From: Polyangiaceae bacterium
GTDB lineage: Bacteria > Myxococcota > Polyangia > Polyangiales > Polyangiaceae
NCBI GenBank assembly: GCA_025936205.1
Contig: JAICTU010000098.1
Location: 1 to 21,907 of the forward strand
Direction: 5' to 3'
Length of the DNA: 21,907 bases
The notes beneath the pieces are model-generated. The model searched no databases. It was not told the origin of the DNA and was given only the letters and a program-made list of their open reading frames with translations. Below, piece by piece: positions 7,332-15,715 of this stretch. The translations under genes and the position numbers were made by a program. Each line of letters opens with the position of its first letter. The stretch's first letter is position 1.

Positions 7332-8431
7332 TGGAGGAGCTGTTCAGCCATGTCCTCCAGCGTGCTCTGACCGAGCTGCTGCGCGACGCGGCCGATCTGC
7401 TCATCACCTACTACCTGATCTATCGCGTCTCGCTGGTGCTGCGAGGCACACGCGCCGTGCAGATTGGCCTCGGGCTCGCATTCGTGCTCGTGCTGTACGG
7501 CGTCTCTAAGTACTTCGAGCTCGGCACGCTGTTCGCGATCCTGGGCACGGTGCTGCCCAGCGCCATCTTGATCATCGTGGTGGTCTTCCAGGAAGACATC
7601 CGGCGCGGCCTGATGCGCATGGGCAGCGGGGCCTTTCTCGGCACCGGGCGCTATCAAGAGCAGCGCGTGATCGACGAGGTGATCTCCGCCTCGACCGAGC
7701 TCGCGCGCCACCGCATGGGCGCGATCATTGCCTTCGAGCAGGATGCCAACCTGGACGAGTTCGTGGGCTCGCACAAAGGTACGGAGATCGACGCGGCCGT
7801 GTCGAGCCAGCTGCTGGTCTCGCTGTTCGTGCCCGAGGCCATGAACAAGCTGCATGACGGCGCGGTGATCATCCGCGATCTGCGCATCGCCAAGGCGGGC
7901 GTGTTCTTTCCCTTCACGCAGGGCCGGGTGATCGACGAGAGCTTCGGCTCGCGCCACCGTGCCGCGCTCGGCATCACCGAAGAGACGGACGCCGTGCTGG
8001 TCGTGGTCAGCGAAGAGCGCGGCTCGGTGAGCTTTTGCTTCAACGGCAATATCGTCTCGGATCTCGATGGGCCGCGCCTGCGCGCCGCCCTGGAGGGCGT
8101 GTTCTCGCCCAAGAAGACGCCCAAGCGCGTGGGTGCCGGCGAGCGGCTCTGGTCGATGCTGCCCTCTCAGCTGCTGAAGCGGCGCTCACGCCTGCCCGGC
8201 GTGGCCGCCAACAAGGAGCCGACGCCGAGCGAAGCCCCTCCCCCGTCGGTGCGCATCCGCGCCACTGTACCCTCGGGCATGCACTCACCGGTGGGCCCCG
8301 ATGGGGCGCCCGTCCCCGGCGCCGCGAAGCCGCTGCGCAAGTCACCGGTCAAGACCACGGGTGAAGGGCCCAAGGCGCCGGCGAGCCCCGAGGCGTCGAT
8401 TCCACCGCGTGCCCCGGATGAGTCGACATGA
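7328..8431 (+). CDS. cdaA: Membrane diadenylate cyclase CdaA with long disordered tail (367 aa)
   Basis: Condenses two ATP into the second messenger c-di-AMP. Start: ATG 7328 overlapping the folP stop; ATG 7331 is equally possible. Three membrane segments (about 22-38, 45-60, 67-87) are followed by the DAC domain (about 105-255). The nucleotide-binding signatures are intact: GTEIDAAVSSQLL (151-163), LHDGAVIIRD with DGA at 177-179, SRHRAALG with RHR at 209-211, and SEERGSVS (228-235). The C-terminus from about 258 is a Pro-, Ala- and Lys-rich extension of roughly 110 residues that most CdaA proteins lack; it looks disordered. The stop overlaps the cdaR start (ATGA). Enzyme identity is secure; the tail's function is unknown. 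Confidence 0.95.
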   Translation: MMEELFSHVLQRALTELLRDAADLLITYYLIYRVSLVLRGTRAVQIGLGLAFVLVLYGVSKYFELGTLFAILGTVLPSAILIIVVVFQEDIRRGLMRMGSGAFLGTGRYQEQRVIDEVISASTELARHRMGAIIAFEQDANLDEFVGSHKGTEIDAAVSSQLLVSLFVPEAMNKLHDGAVIIRDLRIAKAGVFFPFTQGRVIDESFGSRHRAALGITEETDAVLVVVSEERGSVSFCFNGNIVSDLDGPRLRAALEGVFSPKKTPKRVGAGERLWSMLPSQLLKRRSRLPGVAANKEPTPSEAPPPSVRIRATVPSGMHSPVGPDGAPVPGAAKPLRKSPVKTTGEGPKAPASPEASIPPRAPDEST

Positions 8432-9396
8432 GGCCGCGCACCACCAGTCTGATGAATCGCGCCGTGCGCTGGCTGCGCGCCGCGATGAGCGAGAACCTGG
8501 GGCTCAAAGCCATGAGCTTTGCGATCGCCCTCGGCCTCATGGCGTATCAGCGGGGCTCCGAGAACGAGCAGCAGCGCACCGTGCCAGTGGACGTGATCGT
8601 GCGGCTGCCCGCTTCCGAGGCGCACCGCGAGCTGATGACACCTCCGCCGCCCAGCATCCACGTGACCGTGCGCGGCAGCACGCGCGCGCTCGACCAGCTG
8701 ATCCAGGGCGGCGTGCCACCGGTCGAGGTGGATCTACGGCGTGGAGATGCGTCTGCGATCCGCTTCGAACCCGAGATGTTTTCGATGCCGCCCGGCGTGA
8801 AGGTCAACATCATCGACCCCGCGACCTTCCCGCTCGAATGGCAGAACGTGGTGGAGCGCAGCGTACCGATCCAGACCTCGGTGACGGGTCCGGTCGCACC
8901 CGGCTACGTCGTACAGGGAATGAAGGTCGATCCCACCAGCATCCTGGTGATGGGCCCGGCGAGCATGGTCGAGGTCATGCAGTTCGTGCGCGTGGCCGCG
9001 TTTGACGTGTCGGGCAAGACCGACGGCGTGTACCGGCACCGTCTGAAGCTCGACCCGCCGGGGCAGCGGCTCTCGTATCTCGGCCCGGACAGCGCCACCG
9101 TCGAGGTGACGATCGCGCGCCAGCTGGTGCAGCGCAAGTTCGCCAAGCGCGGCGTGGTCGTGCTCGGGCCCGGCCGAGTCAAGACGGAACCCGCCGGAGT
9201 GGACGTCACGGTGACGGGACCGCCCGAGGTGATCAATGGCTTGCGCGACGAGATGGTGGTGCCGCGCGTCGACATGGCCGCGGCTCCGCAAGAGCTGCGC
9301 GACCAGCACCACGGCTCGACCGTGCTGCCCGTCCACGTCGACCTAGCGCGGGTCGAAATGGAGATCCAGCCGCCCACCGTCACCGTGATTTGGTAG
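8428..9396 (+). CDS. cdaR: YbbR-domain protein, CdaA partner (322 aa)
   Basis: YbbR/CdaR proteins sit in the membrane beside CdaA and adjust its activity. The start ATG overlaps the cdaA stop. Residues 25-42 (NLGLKAMSFAIALGLMAY) form the single N-terminal membrane segment, with the typical N-x-x-x-K-x-x-S pattern before it. The rest is predicted outside the cytoplasm, with repeated YbbR beta modules: VPVDVIVRLP, then VNIIDPATFPLEWQNVVERSVPIQTSVTGPVAPGYVV, then ILVMGPASMV, and a last module ending PPTVTVIW. At least three modules are recognisable. In Firmicutes glmM normally follows; here the next gene is on the opposite strand and unrelated. Confidence 0.9.
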   Translation: MRPRTTSLMNRAVRWLRAAMSENLGLKAMSFAIALGLMAYQRGSENEQQRTVPVDVIVRLPASEAHRELMTPPPPSIHVTVRGSTRALDQLIQGGVPPVEVDLRRGDASAIRFEPEMFSMPPGVKVNIIDPATFPLEWQNVVERSVPIQTSVTGPVAPGYVVQGMKVDPTSILVMGPASMVEVMQFVRVAAFDVSGKTDGVYRHRLKLDPPGQRLSYLGPDSATVEVTIARQLVQRKFAKRGVVVLGPGRVKTEPAGVDVTVTGPPEVINGLRDEMVVPRVDMAAAPQELRDQHHGSTVLPVHVDLARVEMEIQPPTVTVIW

Positions 9397-9478
9397 GGGT
9401 TTCAGCGGCCGCGGCCGGTCGCCGAGGGCCGCGCGGGGCGACGGCGCCTCGCAGAGCTCGACCCAGCCCAGCACCGTA

Positions 9479-10447
9479 CTACTTGCCGCAGACGAAGGTG
9501 ATGTTGTCGTTGATCTTGCCGGTCACCGGGCTCGCGCCGCAGTCGAGCGTCAACGTGCCTCCGCCGCTCGACGAGCTCTTGTACGCGCCACCGGCGTAAT
9601 CCGTGTCGTCCGAGGTCACGCGGTGGGAGCCGGTGCCGCTACCGTCTGTCGTCACGTTGAAGATGTACGGTATGCCCACGGTGCCGATCTCGAACGAGCC
9701 GTCATCCGTGCCGCACTCGAGCCCAGGAAACTCATACACGACGCCGCCCAGCGCGGCGCGCACGGTACGTTCCGGCTGAGCCGGCCAGGGAACGGTCTGC
9801 AGCGAGAGCTTGGCAGCGTCGCCGCACTTGAAGTCCAACTCCCCCTTGGGAGAAGTGAGGTGGCCTGTCAACCCATCGGACTCGATCACCAGCTGCCCCG
9901 GACCACCGCTGTCGCTGATGTCGTAATGAAAAGCGTAGCTCAGGCGGGCGTCGTCGTATTGGCCCGGGCCCGTGAACTTTCCGCTCCAGCTCACCGAGGC
10001 AAAGTCACCGAGGAACGACTCTCGAAACTGGTCGAAGAAGCTGGCGTAGAAGCCCACGACTTCGCCCGCTGCATTGCGCGAGACCTCGCAGGTGACCTCG
10101 ACCATGTCCTCCTCGTGCGCTCGAGTCGTCCCGCCGATGGGCTTGAAATGCGCCGTGCCCGTGGGCTTCACCAGCGCAGGTGCACGATCGAGGAGCGTGC
10201 TGTCCTTGCAGACATCCTTGGAGCCGCTGCCGCCGAACGCCCCCGAGACCATCGTACTGCCGGTGCTGGGGCTGCCCGTGTTGCTGCTGCCGGGCGTGCC
10301 TGCCTGGAGGCCGGCCACGTCGGACTGCTCACCCTCGTCGCCACCGCCGCAGCCCAACGCTCCGACCGCTCCCAACAGCCCGGGCAGCAGCATTCCGAGC
10401 AAAGCGAGCTCGGCCGATGCGCTCACGCGGCTCTCCATTTTCGACAT
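9479..10447 (-). CDS. Cys-containing putative lipoprotein of unknown function (322 aa)
   Basis: I do not recognise a named family. ATG 10447 is chosen because a strong G-run (AAAGGGGGG) precedes it and a signal sequence follows; the frame's upstream part looks non-coding. Residues 12-32 are hydrophobic, ending ALGC-GGG with Cys33 as a plausible but imperfect lipidation site. A low-complexity linker of Gly, Ser, Thr and Pro runs to about residue 78. The mature part carries six Cys (in VCKD, VTCEV, FKCGD, LECGT, LDCGA, FVCGK), spaced as in disulfide-bonded beta proteins, plus Asp/Ser/Gly-rich beta-strand-like segments and FYASFFDQFRESF. Probably anchored on the outer side of a membrane. Convergent with cdaR (82 bases between) and on the same strand as the FecR-like gene upstream (185 bases). 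Confidence 0.75.
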   Translation of the reverse strand: MSKMESRVSASAELALLGMLLPGLLGAVGALGCGGGDEGEQSDVAGLQAGTPGSSNTGSPSTGSTMVSGAFGGSGSKDVCKDSTLLDRAPALVKPTGTAHFKPIGGTTRAHEEDMVEVTCEVSRNAAGEVVGFYASFFDQFRESFLGDFASVSWSGKFTGPGQYDDARLSYAFHYDISDSGGPGQLVIESDGLTGHLTSPKGELDFKCGDAAKLSLQTVPWPAQPERTVRAALGGVVYEFPGLECGTDDGSFEIGTVGIPYIFNVTTDGSGTGSHRVTSDDTDYAGGAYKSSSSGGGTLTLDCGASPVTGKINDNITFVCGK

Positions 10448-10632
10448 GCTTCTGCCCCCCTTTTTGGCGAATTCCAAGAACACGGAGCGCTGGCTACCCG
10501 CGCTACCGTCAGCGGGCGCCACACATAGCGTGCCGAACGCGGTCCGACAACCCGCCAAAAGAGATCAGCAACCGACTCTAGACGTGCAGATGATCCTGGC
10601 GACGCCCGACGTCCCGCTTCGACTCTTCAGCG

Positions 10633-12048
10633 CTAGCGGGCGGCGCTGGCGGCGGGCTTGGCGTAGCCCACCTCGGTGAAGTCCATGCCCAGCGAGGCGC
10701 CGTTTTCGTCCCGCACGTCCACGCGCACCATCCAGGGCGCGGCGCCGAGCGGACGGGCGAGGCGCGTGCGCAACACCGAACCCGTGCGCTCCCAGGCGGG
10801 CTGGATCGGCTCGATGTTGACGGTCACCTGGCACGAGACCGTGAAGTTCTCCGGCACTGGATCGCCCCTGTCGTCGACCAGTCTCACCGCCAGCTCCAAT
10901 CCATCGCTGGGCCAGGCCTGAGGCTGCCGCGCGAACGAGATCTGCGCGTGCACCGTGAGCGGCTCGAGATCGAGCCGCGTGGTCTCGCCACTCACGGGAT
11001 GGCGGAGCACCAGCGAGATGGGTCGCCGCGCCACGAGCCCCACGCTCTTGGGCGCCGGCAGAAAGTCATCCAGGCCCAGGTACGCGACCTCCAGCCCCTC
11101 GGCGCCGATCAGCGTGATGCGCTGGTTGGGCTGCAGCCGCACCGAACCGCTGGGGCCGCGGCTCGCCGTCTTCGGGATCTCGAGCCCGATCACGTTCAGC
11201 GGGGCCGGCGGCGAGAAGGGGCCATAGATGCCCGAATCATCCTGGCCACGCACCGTCGCCTGGTACTGCCCGGGCGGGAGCTCGCTGAACGCGAAGCGCA
11301 GCTCTTTGGTGCGCGCGCTGCGCACCAGCGTCTCGCCGGAATGCAGCTGGACTTCGTAGTTGATCGCCTGCGGCAGAGCCGTCCAGCTGAGCACGGTGGA
11401 GTCGCTGTCACCACCGGCGGAGAGCATCAGGCTGTGCGAGAGGGCGGGCTTGTCCAGCGGGGCGAGGATCGAGCGCCGGTAGCCGTCCGGGCGTACGTCG
11501 CTCACGATCTGCATCGAGCCCTCGGACAGGTGCTTCCACTTCCAGCCGTCATCGAGCGCAACCAGCGCGTTGCCCTGCGCCAGCGCCACGGTCGAGCGCG
11601 GCTCGCTGGCGATGGCCGTGATCGAACCCGCCAGCAGGATCGATCGCAGCTTGCGCGGGGCCTCGACGAACAGGGCGAATTGTTTGCCGAGCAGCGTCGC
11701 TTCCATCCAGCCGCTGTCGAGCATCAACACACGCGTCGGCACGAGATCGTCGGCGCGCGCCCCGAGAGCCATCTTGAAGGTGCGCCCGAAGCGCAGCTTG
11801 GTGCCTGGATCGAGCCGCAGGGTCGCGCCTTCGATCAGCTCGAGCGTGGCACCCTCCGGGCCCGCCACGAACGCCTTGTCGTCGGCGAGCAACTGCCCAG
11901 CGGAGACCTTCGCGCCCGGCGGAGTCGCTCGCTGCGCGGCGGGAGCGACGGCGCTGGCCTGCGCTGGCGCGTCCGCCTGCGCCGCGGTCGCGACCAGCGA
12001 CAGCGCACAGGCCAGACCGAAACTGTGCCAGCGCGGACCACTCGACAT
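10633..12048 (-). CDS. Secreted FecR-like domain protein (471 aa)
   Basis: Start ATG 12048, with GAGGGG 6 bases upstream; longer upstream frame is Pro/Arg-rich noise. Residues 1-25 form a Sec signal with a likely AQA cut before Asp26. Residues about 48-175 resemble a FecR domain: AGPEGATLELIEGATLRLDPGTKLRF, then LMLDSGWMEATLL, VEAPRKLRSILLAGSITAIAS and TVALAQGNALV, the beta-rich pattern of that fold. Next is a fibronectin-III/Ig-like segment with LSWTALPQAINYEVQL, FSELPPGQYQATVRGQD and GPFSPP. The C-terminal half has further beta modules. No sigma factor or anti-sigma gene is adjacent, so the classical FecR signalling role is not supported; a structural or carbohydrate-binding role is possible. 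The FecR call is by pattern and moderately certain. Confidence 0.72.
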   Translation of the reverse strand: MSSGPRWHSFGLACALSLVATAAQADAPAQASAVAPAAQRATPPGAKVSAGQLLADDKAFVAGPEGATLELIEGATLRLDPGTKLRFGRTFKMALGARADDLVPTRVLMLDSGWMEATLLGKQFALFVEAPRKLRSILLAGSITAIASEPRSTVALAQGNALVALDDGWKWKHLSEGSMQIVSDVRPDGYRRSILAPLDKPALSHSLMLSAGGDSDSTVLSWTALPQAINYEVQLHSGETLVRSARTKELRFAFSELPPGQYQATVRGQDDSGIYGPFSPPAPLNVIGLEIPKTASRGPSGSVRLQPNQRITLIGAEGLEVAYLGLDDFLPAPKSVGLVARRPISLVLRHPVSGETTRLDLEPLTVHAQISFARQPQAWPSDGLELAVRLVDDRGDPVPENFTVSCQVTVNIEPIQPAWERTGSVLRTRLARPLGAAPWMVRVDVRDENGASLGMDFTEVGYAKPAASAAR

Positions 12049-12212
12049 GTCGCCCCTCTGAACGGCCTTCTCCCGTACGCCAGAACCGTAAAAACAAGGA
12101 GTGCTGCCGAACGCCCGATGAACGCAACGCACTCGCACCCGCGCTGTTTCAGATCGAACCCGTTCTGCTTTGTTCGAGGGCGATCGAGCCGTTCTCTGGG
12201 CTGCAAAGGCCG
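12049..12212. promoter_or_regulatory. Divergent intergenic region between FecR-like and membrane-protein genes
   Basis: The two start codons face apart across 164 bases, so both promoters must lie here unless longer leaders exist. The segment 12085-12105 is AT-richer (taaaaacaagg). I cannot assign convincing -35 and -10 boxes. Confidence 0.45.
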
Positions 12213-13745
12213 ATGGATCTGCAGAAGGTGCTGGGGTTTCCCCTCGACAAGGTCCGGATCGATCCGGACGGCACGTCCACGCCGCCGGAGGTGTCGCCGC
12301 TCTCGCCTCCCACCAAGCCGCGCGGGCAAGCCGCGCCCGACGCGCGGCTGCTCGACGCCACGCGCATCGAAGGCCTGCAGGCTCCTCCACCGCCTCCCGC
12401 CCCTGCCCCGGCGGCTGCTCCTGCGGCCGTGGCTGTGGCTGTGGCCGCTCCCGCTGCGGCCGTGGCGGCCTCGGCACCCAGGCCCGCTCCCGTTGCCGCC
12501 AAGAAGCCTCAGCTTGCGGCCCAACTGCTGGACAGCTGGCGCCAGCTGCTGGGCGGAGCGCGAGCGGGTGTACGCCCGCCTCCGCGCTGGGGACTCATCG
12601 CCATCAGCTCCGCGCTGATGGGCTTCGGCATGACCGTGCTCGTGGCCTTGCTGGTGCGCGGCTCGCACTCGGGCTCCGAGGGCAAGGCGAACAGCCCGCG
12701 CGCGCGGCCCGCAGCGCCCGTCGCGGTCGCCACGGCGCCGGCTCCCGCTCCGAGCTCGCGCGAGACGTGCGCGCGCCAGCGCGAAGCCGAGCTGGTCGTG
12801 CGCGGTGTCTCATCGAGCTTTGCACTCGAGGCGCGCGCTCTCCCCGGCGGCGTCGACGTACTGCTCGGGCTCTCGCTGGGCGGAGGCACGGCGCTCGGCC
12901 TGCAACTGAACGCGACCACGCTGAGCGCCACCGAGCTCGTGCGCGACAGCGGTGCGCGCGAGCTGCTCGGCGTGGTGCCCACGCCCAGCGCGCCGCCGCC
13001 CAGCTTCGCGATCGATCGCGCCAGCGTCGGCGGCTTTCGCGACTGGCGAACGCTGCCGGAGCGACCGGGCTGGGCGCTCGCGCGCACCAATCGGGCCCTG
13101 AATCTGGTGGAGCGCGCCAGCCAACGCGCGATCCCCCTCTGGTCCCTCGGCGCGAGCGAAGAGCTCAGCCGCCCCAGGCTGGAACGTCAGGACGCGACGC
13201 GCTGGGCGCTGGTGCTGCGCCGGGGCGGGCGCCAGGGCAAGCTGGAGATCGGCTGGTTCGCGCCGGAGGGTGGCGAGCACGGCGAGCTGCGCACGCTGCC
13301 CTTCACGGGCTCGGAGCTGGGGCTGCCGAGCCTCGCTACGGCGGGCAAGCTGGCTGCGGTCGCGGCGGCGACTCGCTCGGGCAGCGCGGCGCCGTGGCAC
13401 ATCGAGATCAGCACCAGTGAGCCTGAGGGACGCACGCGGCGTGTGGAGCTGCGAGCACTGGATCTGGCACCCGAACACGACAGCTTCGCTCCGAGCCTGG
13501 CAGCGCTCTCCGGCTCGCGCTGGTTCTTGCAGTGGACCGAGGGAGAGCAAGGCCTGCGCAGCGTGCGCGGGGCCACGCTCGACTCCGACTTCGCGCCGAT
13601 CGGCGGCCCGATCACGCTGTCCCCGGCAGGCGCCAGCGCCGGCGGCGGCAGCGTCGTAGCCGTCGATGAAGGCTTGCTCTCGCTCTTCCTGATCCAGCGC
13701 GGCAACAGCTACGAGCTGTGGGCCACGACACTGGGCTGCCGCTGA
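12213..13745 (+). CDS. Single-pass membrane protein with Pro/Ala-rich N-terminus and beta-rich outer domain (510 aa)
   Basis: Not recognised as a named family. ATG 12213 follows AAAGG at short spacing and is the first start in the frame. Residues 1-57 are polar, about 57-98 are a Pro/Ala low-complexity tract, and 100-118 are amphipathic (LAAQLLDSWRQLL). Residues 126-148 (WGLIAISSALMGFGMTVLVALLV) form one membrane helix, so the N-terminal 125 residues are probably cytoplasmic and the rest periplasmic. The outer part has repeated beta-like units such as WFLQWTEGEQGLRSVRGATLD and FAPIGGPITLSPAGASAGGGSV, reminiscent of the propeller-type repeats seen in many myxobacterial surface proteins. Divergent from the FecR-like gene, suggesting a joint envelope function; this is inference. 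Confidence 0.75.
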   Translation: MDLQKVLGFPLDKVRIDPDGTSTPPEVSPLSPPTKPRGQAAPDARLLDATRIEGLQAPPPPPAPAPAAAPAAVAVAVAAPAAAVAASAPRPAPVAAKKPQLAAQLLDSWRQLLGGARAGVRPPPRWGLIAISSALMGFGMTVLVALLVRGSHSGSEGKANSPRARPAAPVAVATAPAPAPSSRETCARQREAELVVRGVSSSFALEARALPGGVDVLLGLSLGGGTALGLQLNATTLSATELVRDSGARELLGVVPTPSAPPPSFAIDRASVGGFRDWRTLPERPGWALARTNRALNLVERASQRAIPLWSLGASEELSRPRLERQDATRWALVLRRGGRQGKLEIGWFAPEGGEHGELRTLPFTGSELGLPSLATAGKLAAVAAATRSGSAAPWHIEISTSEPEGRTRRVELRALDLAPEHDSFAPSLAALSGSRWFLQWTEGEQGLRSVRGATLDSDFAPIGGPITLSPAGASAGGGSVVAVDEGLLSLFLIQRGNSYELWATTLGCR

Positions 13746-13805
13746 GAGGGCACATGCTGGCGTTGCTCGGTGCTCTGGGAGCTCCGAGCCCTTCGGAAAT
13801 GGCGA

Positions 13806-13864
13806 CAGGCTACAGACGTCAGGCTGCAGGAGGTCAACCCCTGCAACCCGCAACCTGTAGCCTG
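13806..13864. terminator. Two-tier hairpin in heptad-repeat DNA between convergent genes
   Basis: Outer arms caggctacag (13806-13815) and ctgtagcctg (13855-13864) are perfectly complementary. Inside, tgcagg (13825-13830) pairs with cctgca (13840-13845) around a 9-base loop. The right arm lies in degenerate 7-bp units ctgcaac, ccgcaac, ctgtagc, ctgtagc. The position between two converging gene ends suggests a bidirectional terminator, but there is no T-run on either side. Confidence 0.5.
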
Positions 13865-13894
13865 TAGCGCCTGAGATTCAGCGGCGGAGCGAGC

Positions 13895-14605
13895 TCAAAC
13901 CGACAGCATATATCCCCGGCCGTGCTCGGCGCGCACGCACCAGCCGCAATCACCGAGCTTGCGGCGGATGTGGTGGACGTGCACGCGCACCAGCGCAGTC
14001 CGCGGCGCATGATGCGTGCCGATGACCTCGCTGATGATCCGGTCGCTGGAGATCCAGATGCCGGGGCGCTCCGCCAGATACTGGAAGATGGCGAACTCGG
14101 TGGGCGTGAGCTTCACCGACTTGGGGCCCACCTGGACCGTGCGCTTGTCGGGATCGATCCGCACTTCCGTGCGCGAGCCAGGGATCAGCCACTGATCGGA
14201 GCTGCGACGGATGAGAGCGCGGGCTCGAGCGGCCAGCTCCCGGCCGTTGAAGGGCAAGCAGACGTAGTCGTCGGCGCCGGCCTCGAGCAGCTCTGCCGCC
14301 GCTTCGGGACCGTTGTCCGCGCACAGGATCAGCACCGGGCAACGCTTCCCGCTTTGCCGCAGCACCTTCACACGTTCGGCGGCGGACTCACGCTTGGGCC
14401 CCTGAACGAGCACCAGCAAGCCCTGGAAGCCGAATCCCACCACCTCCCCGATCTCCTCCTCGTTGCAGGCGGCGACCTCGAGCTTGAGCTCCTCGAACAC
14501 CTTGCAGACCGTGGAGGCCCATTCGGCGTGCTCGCTCGCCACCACCACCTGGGCGGCCGCTGGCGGAGCCGCTCTCTGCTCGCCCATCTGTGCGTAACTT
14601 AACAT
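13895..14605 (-). CDS. OmpR/PhoB-type regulator with degenerate receiver domain (236 aa)
   Basis: DNA-binding transcription regulator. Start ATG 14605, with AAGGA 7 bases upstream; Met7 is an alternative. Residues about 18-134 follow the receiver fold (alternating beta and alpha, ending GADDYVCLPFNGRELAARARALIRR), but key residues are gone. The acidic pair near the first strand is replaced (VVVASEH, 21-26), the strand-3 end that should carry the phospho-Asp reads LLVLVQG (63-69), and the KPF lysine is missing (CLPF, 116-119). Residues about 146-236 are a well-kept winged helix-turn-helix: LTPTEFAIFQYLAERPG, ISSDRIISEVIG, RVHVHHIRRKLG and the wing RAEHGRGYMLSV. It therefore probably works without aspartate phosphorylation. 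No histidine kinase is adjacent. Targets are unknown; the long upstream gap may include its own operator. Confidence 0.88.
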   Translation of the reverse strand: MLSYAQMGEQRAAPPAAAQVVVASEHAEWASTVCKVFEELKLEVAACNEEEIGEVVGFGFQGLLVLVQGPKRESAAERVKVLRQSGKRCPVLILCADNGPEAAAELLEAGADDYVCLPFNGRELAARARALIRRSSDQWLIPGSRTEVRIDPDKRTVQVGPKSVKLTPTEFAIFQYLAERPGIWISSDRIISEVIGTHHAPRTALVRVHVHHIRRKLGDCGWCVRAEHGRGYMLSV

Positions 14606-15318
14606 ATGCTCTTCCTTCGAGCGAAGGCCTGCTCACGCCGAGCAGAGGCGCGCGCGCGTGGACGGCGCCGCGCCCCTCCGGTCGACTCGCTTGAACAAAT
14701 TCCCCAGTACTGGAACGCGCATCGCACCCGCCGAGTGTGTTCGCAGTCTCCGGGACGCGGGATCGGCCCGACGAGACACTCGGGGCGTGGGCTGTCCCCG
14801 CACAAATTAGGTCGCATAGATAGACGAATGATTACCCCCGTTTGACACACAGATCGGGATTTGACGGGAGGCCCTCACCGATGAGCCTCCACCCCAAACC
14901 AACCATCCGATCGCGTGCCCCTCTACTCAATAGTACGGGCGTCTTTGATCTTCGCAACTCAGATTGCGAATCGACCTGCATGGCGCCGATGTCACTTACG
15001 GCGCGCTCCAGTGGTCTAAACAGGCCTGGAGGCGTACTTCGTCCACCGCCATCTGAGGGCGCCGGACTGCGGTGCAGCGCTTCGCCACGTCGGTGCCGTT
15101 GCCCGCAGGTGCGCGGTGGGCGGCGGGCGCGCATTCACACGACCCGCACCTACCTCACGCGACACGGCCGCAACCAAAGCGACGCGGGAGACACGTGTCG
15201 GCGCAACATCGCGAACGCATGCAGCTCGCACTGCACCGAGCGGCCCTCTCGGCGCGCATGGAGCCGCTCCTGCGCGGCGGTACTGCTGCTGGGGGACTGC
15301 GACGCGCACTGGAGCGCG

Positions 15319-15336
15319 AGTGAATCGAACTTCACT
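15319..15336. repeat. Perfect 6-bp hairpin with 6-base loop
   Basis: agtgaa and ttcact flank the loop tcgaac. It superficially resembles a tRNA T-arm on the minus strand but lacks correct stem and loop lengths and any other tRNA arms. Purpose unknown. Confidence 0.5.
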
Positions 15337-15655
15337 TGGCTGGCGCCCCCGCCCGTCTGCGAATGCGCGCTCGAAACATTCTGGAAAGCGGACAGGGAAG
15401 TCAGAGCGTTCTTGCTCTGCCGCCCGTCTGCTCGCGCAGATTCGCACAGCACGCCGTACTCGGAGCGCGACGAGCGCGCTCCAGCGCGGAACACAGCCGG
15501 TCTCTTGTGACGGCCAGCGCTCAGGACCCGACGCGATGGATCGAGTCCATTTAATCCACTCTATAAGTCACCGCGCGCGCACGACGCCCCGGATCGGTGC
15601 AGCACGAGCCGTGCGCGCCAGCGGCTCGCAACGGAACACGCGGGTACCCTGGCGG

Positions 15656-15715
15656 CAACGGCTCGAGGCACAACGGCTCGAGGCACAACGGCTCGAGGCA
15701 CAACGACTCGGGCCT
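15656..15715. repeat. 15-bp tandem repeat just downstream of the SET gene
   Basis: Three perfect copies of caacggctcgaggca (15656-15700) plus a degenerate fourth (15701-15715). It ends 8 bases beyond the SET stop codon on that gene's downstream side. It is not in the SET reading frame. Confidence 0.9.

Noticed and set aside
9397..9478. Stem gtcgcc/ggcgac between cdaR and the lipoprotein as a terminator
   Set aside because: Only six pairs with a 13-base loop in very GC-rich DNA and no T-run; expected by chance.
10948..12618. Long plus-strand open frame of 556 codons opposite the FecR-like gene
   Set aside because: It is Arg/Gln/His-rich antisense noise typical of high-GC genes; the minus strand has a signal peptide, ribosome-binding site and recognisable domains.
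14842..15510. 222-codon plus-strand ORF with several Cys in the gene-free region
   Set aside because: Composition is Arg/Ser-rich, Cys spacing is irregular, third-position G/C is not raised and no family resemblance is seen.
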